Assembly (NCBI RefSeq): GCF_000380565.1
Contig: NZ_AQYJ01000025.1
Location: forward strand, 124,001-188,000
DNA length: 64,000 bases
Origin: Microbulbifer variabilis ATCC 700307
Lineage (GTDB): Bacteria; Pseudomonadota; Gammaproteobacteria; Pseudomonadales; Cellvibrionaceae
Direction: 5' to 3'
Shown: positions 61,305 through 64,000 of the stretch, in pieces
How positions within the stretch are numbered: position 1 is the first letter of the stretch
How the letters are laid out: the number at the start of each line of letters is the position of its first letter
The notes under the pieces: generated by a model
What the model saw: only the letters and a program-made list of their open reading frames with translations
Told to the model about the DNA's origin: nothing
The model's database searches: none
Made by a program: the position numbers and the translations under genes

Positions 61305-64000
61305 TCAGAATTTATATTGAGCGTTTATGGCAAAGGTCTGGCCCGGCTTTTCTTCAAAGACAATAACGCCATCTCGCTCAATCTCAATTGATTCATCCAG
61401 AAGGTTTTGCATCTTGGCCTTTATCGTCACCTCCTCAGTAGGGTGCCAGGAGTAAGTTAGGTCAAGCGAATGGAAAGGTTGCTCGTAAGAATCTGGATCC
61501 AAGTTACGGCCAGCCAGATGCAGGCGCTCTCCAAAAACGTTGTAACCCAGCGTCGCAGAGTGATTGCCATCAGGGCTGTCGAAACCCATCAACATATTCA
61601 CAACGTATTCGGATGCTCCTGTCATTTCACGCACCGGATTCGTCGGAGCATCAGCCTCATCTCCAGCAACCAACTCGGTTTCCTGCAAGGTTACATTGCC
61701 CTGCACAAAGAAGCTCTCCATATTATCGCCAAGGAAACCAAGTTGCTTCATGCCTTCGATTTCAATACCGATAATCTTTCCAGACTCGGCATTAATAATC
61801 TCGCGAGCCACATTGGTATCACTGGAGGCAGCCTCGAAAAACTCAATTGGGTCAACCACATCCTTATAAAAAGCAGAAACTGTCAAACTGTCCCCGCTGT
61901 CAAAGAACCACTCAGCACGTAAATCATAATTGTTGATTTCTGAAGGCCTGACATCGGGGTTCCCTTTCACCTGCTCATCGGTAATAGGGTCAATATAGAA
62001 CGCATCGGTAATTTCGCGAAGATCAGGCCGCACGGCTGTTTTTGAAACCCCCAAACGAAGCTGGAACGTCTCCGCCCAAAAAGACCCCATATAAGTCAGA
62101 GAGAAAGATGGGTAAATGTCATCTTCAGCATAAACAGCCTCCAGCAACTCATCCGGGTCAGCTGTTACTTGCGGGTCATCTATCGTGTAGCCATATGGGT
62201 TCCACTCAAGTGCCACCTGGCTGTAATCCTCCCAGCGTGCCCCTGCCGAAATTCGCCAAGCTTCATTGAACGTCCAATCGAATTTACCAAACACTGCATC
62301 TGTTGCCGTTGCAGCTAAATAGCTTTGCTTGTTGCTCCCCGCCAAGTCAAAAACAAAGTCATTATCGCCGCTGATAATATTACCATCACTAAATACTTCA
62401 TCTAGGGGGCTGCCCAACACATCCTCATCGTTCACACTGAAAATATCCAAGCGTAGCTCAGTTTGCCTGTATGAGCGTCCCTTCTCTATCCTGGCAAAAC
62501 CACCGCTTAACTCCAGGCTGGAAGTGGAAAATTCCAAAGGTAAGGTGGCCGACCAACCATAATTTTTAACGTCATCCTCAAGCTCTGTGAAGCGGAACCC
62601 CGCGCTTCGCGAGCCTGTACTGACCTTCGAACTCAACACTTCGCCTGTCGCAGGATCAGTAACCGTATCGGAAATAACATCCACCTGATTAGGAATATCC
62701 GTGGTCGCTGTCGCGTCCGAATAGAACCAGTCGAAAACCACCTCTTCCGGAACCCAGTTGAAAAAATCAAAAGGAAGGATAGCTTTGGTCTCAGGCCCCA
62801 AGGAGTGGCTACCCTTGACCTGATTCAGGGCCAACTCCCTCTCTTCATATTTCAACAAATACTCACGATAGCCAGAACCATCTGATACCTGACGATTTTC
62901 ATTAAAGTAATCGGTGATAGAAGTTTCATCATCAGTGTTACGTAGAAAGAGGCTTGTATTTTCGATTACATGCTCATCCGCAAAGCGCAAACCTAAATTT
63001 AAGTTTCCGCTGATATCCACTGAGTATGTAGACTTGCTACGGTTGTTTAATTGCTCATTGGGAGCCCCGAAATTGCGCAGAGTTCTCTCAGACTCTCTCC
63101 ACTCGCTTTTATATGAGGCACCAGCCAGAAGCCCCAACTCCCATTTATCACCGAGATAAAAACGATTACCTACACTCGCTTTCACATCACCATCAGGATC
63201 GCTGGACTCCTCTTCGATGGCAATATCACGATTAAGGTTTAGGGACAGCTCACGATTTAGCCCCCGGGCTGCAGCATCAGCTTCCTGCGCACTGGAATAC
63301 TGCTTTCCTTCCTCAATCAGAATTTTTCTAATATCAGAAATTCCCAAACCACCCCTGAAGCGCTTTAGCGCAACAGAGATTTCGCCCGGTAGCGCCCTGG
63401 TTCCGTCATCGGTTCCGAAGTGATCATTACCCCCTCCCCGATAGCTCAGAACTTCACCGCTGGTTTCTGAGTTGGCTCCTGTCCCCAATTCAATTGAATA
63501 CGTAAGATCATCTGGAATCCCCTTTGTCCGAATATCCACATTTCCACCGCCAAAACTCGCGGCCTGGTCAGCAGAGTAACTTTTCTGTACAGCCAGCGAA
63601 TCCACGATAGAGGTGGGAAATAGATCGAGGGGAATCACATTTCTCGTCAAGTCCGGTGAAGGTACCGTAGCGCCATTCAGCGTGGTACTGGAGTAACGCT
63701 CTCCCAATCCCCGCACATAAACAAATTTATCGCTCACTAGCGATAGTCCCGACACCCTGCGTAACGCCGCAGCCACCGTTGAGTCCCCTACCCGACCAAT
63801 CATCTCAGCACCGAGGATGTCGGTGACCACCTCCTCTTCCAGGCGCTCACTAACCAGAGATTCCGCCGAGTCCCTTAAACGCCCCTGGACCATTACTTCT
63901 TCAAGACTTTGTATCGAACCGGTCTCTTTTTCCACAAGATCTGCATCCTGGGCAATTACACCAGGAGCAATAGCAGTGGCCGCGGCAATAGCCATTACCA
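61305..64000 (-). CDS. TonB-dependent receptor, 5' end outside the window
   Basis: At least 896 residues of an outer membrane receptor are present. The first visible part, AIAAATAIAPGVIAQD, is the end of a signal peptide, and the frame stays open to base 64000, so the true start is probably beyond the edge. The plug shows TDILGAEMIGRVGDSTVAAA and FVYVRGLGERYSSTTLNGA. The barrel ends in the terminal Phe of AINAQYKF. The plug subfamily differs from the receptor at 2121. Ligand unknown. Confidence 0.9.
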   Translation of the reverse strand, partial: VMAIAAATAIAPGVIAQDADLVEKETGSIQSLEEVMVQGRLRDSAESLVSERLEEEVVTDILGAEMIGRVGDSTVAAALRRVSGLSLVSDKFVYVRGLGERYSSTTLNGATVPSPDLTRNVIPLDLFPTSIVDSLAVQKSYSADQAASFGGGNVDIRTKGIPDDLTYSIELGTGANSETSGEVLSYRGGGNDHFGTDDGTRALPGEISVALKRFRGGLGISDIRKILIEEGKQYSSAQEADAAARGLNRELSLNLNRDIAIEEESSDPDGDVKASVGNRFYLGDKWELGLLAGASYKSEWRESERTLRNFGAPNEQLNNRSKSTYSVDISGNLNLGLRFADEHVIENTSLFLRNTDDETSITDYFNENRQVSDGSGYREYLLKYEERELALNQVKGSHSLGPETKAILPFDFFNWVPEEVVFDWFYSDATATTDIPNQVDVISDTVTDPATGEVLSSKVSTGSRSAGFRFTELEDDVKNYGWSATLPLEFSTSSLELSGGFARIEKGRSYRQTELRLDIFSVNDEDVLGSPLDEVFSDGNIISGDNDFVFDLAGSNKQSYLAATATDAVFGKFDWTFNEAWRISAGARWEDYSQVALEWNPYGYTIDDPQVTADPDELLEAVYAEDDIYPSFSLTYMGSFWAETFQLRLGVSKTAVRPDLREITDAFYIDPITDEQVKGNPDVRPSEINNYDLRAEWFFDSGDSLTVSAFYKDVVDPIEFFEAASSDTNVAREIINAESGKIIGIEIEGMKQLGFLGDNMESFFVQGNVTLQETELVAGDEADAPTNPVREMTGASEYVVNMLMGFDSPDGNHSATLGYNVFGERLHLAGRNLDPDSYEQPFHSLDLTYSWHPTEEVTIKAKMQNLLDESIEIERDGVIVFEEKPGQTFAINAQYKF

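Overview
The window looks like chromosomal DNA of a marine-type gammaproteobacterium. I infer the Cellvibrionales (Microbulbifer-like) from the three large TonB-dependent receptors, a complete general secretion cluster, many Tat-exported and lipoprotein enzymes, a GAPDH/ArsJ arsenic cassette and a PsrA-like fatty-acid operator. No rRNA, tRNA, CRISPR array, prophage or intact insertion sequence was recognised.

Region 1 (1-16.2 kb, almost all minus strand) is a carbohydrate-use locus. It holds a TonB-dependent receptor, an aspartylglucosaminidase-type amidase, a GMC dehydrogenase with its Tat-type small subunit, a Tat-exported TIM-barrel isomerase, a private TatA, a DUF1080 (3-keto-disaccharide hydrolase family) lipoprotein, a LacI regulator, an MFS permease, a cytosolic isomerase, a Gfo/Idh/MocA oxidoreductase and a DAO-type flavoenzyme. 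Three identical copies of TGTAACCGGTTACA lie in front of the GMC and Gfo/Idh genes and are the probable LacI operators. The set fits an oxidative (3-keto) route for opening a glycoside in the periplasm, followed by import and reduction of the keto sugar.

Region 2 (16.4-24.1 kb, plus strand) has a lipocalin, the Prc/Tsp protease, exonuclease III, and an arsenic cassette: LMW phosphatase/ArsC-like protein, ArsR, GAPDH and ArsJ. Two near-identical inverted repeats precede its two transcription units and look like ArsR boxes.

Region 3 (24.5-40.1 kb) is a mosaic accessory stretch. It contains a cytochrome b561 interrupted by a stop codon, an alpha/beta hydrolase with a LytTR two-component system, a BBE-type flavoenzyme, small membrane proteins, a periplasmic redox set (PLP-fold protein, lactone-oxidase-type flavoprotein, cytochrome c lipoprotein), a decayed kilobase, a broken esterase gene, a DJ-1 protein, an aldo/keto reductase and an S1/P1 nuclease.

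Region 4 (40.3-46.4 kb) has an Oar-like TonB receptor, a hybrid kinase-like protein whose phosphoacceptor His is Gln, a DUF2788 protein and a small conserved protein.

Region 5 (46.6-57.3 kb) is a type II secretion operon, gspC-D-E-F-G-H-I-J-K-L-M. No gspN or prepilin peptidase gene lies in the window.

Region 6 (57.4-64 kb) has etfB-etfA diverging from the ETF:ubiquinone oxidoreductase gene around a PsrA-type palindrome, then a third TonB receptor that runs off the window end.
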